Assembly (NCBI GenBank): GCA_030039105.1
Contig: JASHQO010000306.1
Coordinates: 1 to 7,522, forward strand
From: Xanthobacteraceae bacterium
GTDB taxonomy: Bacteria; Pseudomonadota; Alphaproteobacteria; Rhizobiales; Xanthobacteraceae
Direction: 5' to 3'
Length of the DNA stretch: 7,522 nucleotides
Made by a program: the position numbers and the translations under genes. Shown one piece after another: positions 5,976-7,522 of this stretch (the first letter of the stretch is position 1; every line of letters begins with the position of its first letter). The notes beneath the pieces are model-generated. The model was not told the DNA's origin. It saw only the letters and a program-made list of their open reading frames with translations, and searched no databases.

Positions 5976-7522
5976 ATGGCTCAAGCTGCCGCCGCCGCGC
6001 CCGCGCGCGAAGACTTCGCCTCGATGCTGGAAGCTTCCTTCAGCGACGGACACCTGCAGGAAGGCTCCGTCGTCAAAGGCACCGTCGTCGGCATCGAAAA
6101 GGAATTTGCCGTCATCGACGTCGGCTTGAAGACCGAAGGCCGCGTGGCGCTGCGCGAGTTCGCCGGACCCGGCCGCAACGCCGAGATCAAGGTCGGCGAC
6201 ACCGTCGAAGTCTATCTGGAGCGCATCGAGAATGCTTTAGGCGAAGCGGTGTTGTCGCGCGACAAGGCGCGCCGCGAGGAGAGCTGGGGCAAGCTCGAGA
6301 AGGCGTTCCAGAACAACGAAAAGGTCCAGGGCGTCATCTTCAACCAGGTCAAGGGCGGCTTCACCGTCGATCTCGACGGCGCCGTCGCCTTCCTGCCGCG
6401 CTCGCAGGTCGATATCCGGCCCATTCGCGACGTGTCGCCGCTGATGAACAACTCGCAGCCGTTCCAGATCCTGAAAATGGACCGTCGCCGCGGCAACATC
6501 GTCGTCTCGCGCCGCACCGTGCTCGAAGAGACCCGCGCCGAGCAGCGCCAGGAGCTGGTGCAGAACCTCGAAGAGGGCCAGGTCATCGACGGCGTGGTCA
6601 AGAACATCACCGACTACGGCGCCTTCGTCGATCTCGGCGGCATCGACGGGCTCCTGCACGTCACCGACATCGCCTGGCGGCGCGTCAATCATCCGTCCGA
6701 GGTGCTCAATATCGGCCAGCAGGTGAAGGTCAAGATCATCAAGATCAACCACGAGACCCACCGCATCTCGCTCGGCATGAAGCAATTGCTCGACGATCCG
6801 TGGCAGGGCATCGAGGGCAAATATCCGGTCGGCGCCCGCTTCAAGGGCCGCGTCACCAACATCACCGACTACGGCGCCTTCGTCGAGCTCGAGCCCGGCA
6901 TCGAGGGCTTGATCCACGTCTCCGAAATGTCGTGGACCAAGAAGAACGTGCACCCGGGCAAGATCGTCTCGACGTCGCAGGAGGTCGAGGTGCAGGTGCT
7001 CGAGGTCGATCCGGTCAAGCGCCGCATCTCGCTCGGTCTCAAGCAGACCATGCGCAATCCGTGGGAAGTGTTCGTCGAGAAGTATCCGGTCGGCTCGGTG
7101 GTCGAAGGCGAGGTCAAGAACAAGACCGAGTTCGGCCTGTTCCTCGGCCTCGACGGCGACGTCGACGGCATGGTGCACCTGTCCGATCTCGACTGGAAAC
7201 GGCCGGGCGAGCAGGTCATCGAGGAGTACAAGAAGGGCGACAAGGTCAGGGCGCAAGTGCTCGACGTCGACGTCGAGAAGGAGCGCATCTCGCTCGGCAT
7301 CAAGCAGCTTGCCGGCGGCGGCGCTGCGGCCCCGGCGGATGCCGGCGCTGCCGGCGAGCTCAAGAAGGGCGGCGTCGTCACCTGCGAGGTGATGGACGTG
7401 AAGGAAGGCGGCATCGACGTGAAGATCGTCGGCACCGACTACTCCGCCTTCATCAAGCGCTCGGAGCTGGCGCGTGACCGCTCCGAGCAGCGTCCGGACC
7501 GCTTTGCCGCCGGCCAGAAGGT
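5976..7522 (+). CDS. rpsA: 30S ribosomal protein S1 (3' end beyond window)
   Basis: The first 515 codons are present without a stop; alphaproteobacterial S1 is usually about 560-570 aa, so roughly 50 residues are missing. S1 binds mRNA at the 30S platform and helps unfold and load it for translation. Six OB-fold S1 domains can be read at about 29-96, 115-180, 202-268, 286-355, 373-443 and 464 to the end. Domains 1 and 2 are the divergent ribosome-binding pair. Domains 3-5 carry the RNA-binding pattern, for example NITDYGAFVDLGGIDGLLHV at 210-229, a near copy at 295-314, and EFGLFLGL at 385-392. Each ends in an RISLG-type strand (263-267, 350-354, 437-441). A Gly/Ala-rich linker at 446-460 separates domains 5 and 6. 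The ATG is supported by GGGAG 5 nt upstream and by the MAQ... start typical of the family. Confidence 0.97.
   Translation, partial: MAQAAAAAPAREDFASMLEASFSDGHLQEGSVVKGTVVGIEKEFAVIDVGLKTEGRVALREFAGPGRNAEIKVGDTVEVYLERIENALGEAVLSRDKARREESWGKLEKAFQNNEKVQGVIFNQVKGGFTVDLDGAVAFLPRSQVDIRPIRDVSPLMNNSQPFQILKMDRRRGNIVVSRRTVLEETRAEQRQELVQNLEEGQVIDGVVKNITDYGAFVDLGGIDGLLHVTDIAWRRVNHPSEVLNIGQQVKVKIIKINHETHRISLGMKQLLDDPWQGIEGKYPVGARFKGRVTNITDYGAFVELEPGIEGLIHVSEMSWTKKNVHPGKIVSTSQEVEVQVLEVDPVKRRISLGLKQTMRNPWEVFVEKYPVGSVVEGEVKNKTEFGLFLGLDGDVDGMVHLSDLDWKRPGEQVIEEYKKGDKVRAQVLDVDVEKERISLGIKQLAGGGAAAPADAGAAGELKKGGVVTCEVMDVKEGGIDVKIVGTDYSAFIKRSELARDRSEQRPDRFAAGQK
6603..6886 (+). repeat. 29-bp exact direct repeat inside rpsA (S1 domains 3 and 4)
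   Basis: The same 29 bases occur at 6603-6631 and 6858-6886, 255 bp (85 codons) apart and in the same frame. Both encode NITDYGAFV at the start of successive S1 domains. Protein-level duplication explains the similarity, but identity at every synonymous position over nine codons is more than it requires. Strong codon bias or gene conversion could account for it. Confidence 0.85.

Noticed and set aside
5771..7477. 568-aa plus-strand frame and 339-aa minus-strand frame over rpsA
   Set aside because: Both lie over the clear S1 protein. The plus frame is Arg-rich nonsense and the minus frame is an Asp/Leu/His-rich mirror of the S1 repeats.

Overview
The window looks like a chromosomal segment of a high-GC alphaproteobacterium, most likely of the Hyphomicrobiales (Rhizobiales), near Bradyrhizobium, Rhodopseudomonas or Pseudolabrys. 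Three things point there: the gene order FYDLN-acid protein / aroA / cmk / rpsA, the class II (CP4-like) EPSP synthase, and the strong G/C third-position bias in every real gene. The assignment is an inference from gene content and style; no database search was possible.

Left part (1-2772). The first 52 bases hold the start of a probably exported protein on the minus strand, cut by the window edge. Next, also on the minus strand, is a large CPA2-type cation:proton antiporter (158-2422) with a signal peptide and two C-terminal universal-stress-protein (USP) domains. Divergent from it, 107 bp away, is a small ribbon-helix-helix-like gene (2530-2772).

Middle part (2773-3210). This is the most irregular stretch. 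It holds a frameshifted relic of the C-terminal end of a polyphosphate kinase 2 (PPK2) gene on the minus strand, a small hairpin, an intact tRNA-Ala(GGC) with encoded CCA, and a 69-bp imperfect palindrome with a perfect 14-bp palindrome nested in its centre. The palindrome has the look of a dispersed intergenic repeat.

Right part (3211-7522). A FYDLN-acid (TIGR02300-like) zinc-ribbon protein on the minus strand is divergent from aroA, cmk and rpsA on the plus strand. aroA makes 5-enolpyruvylshikimate-3-phosphate in the shikimate pathway, cmk phosphorylates CMP and dCMP, and rpsA encodes ribosomal protein S1, truncated by the window end in its sixth S1 domain. A 161-nt gap with several GC-rich hairpins precedes rpsA and may be a leader that controls S1 synthesis.

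Most of the window is ordinary core genome, and I do not see a new multi-gene system. The items most worth a second look are the PPK2 relic next to the tRNA, the nested palindrome, the small RHH-like gene, the degenerate tandem USP tail of the antiporter, and an unusual residue in the EPSP synthase phosphate-binding motif.
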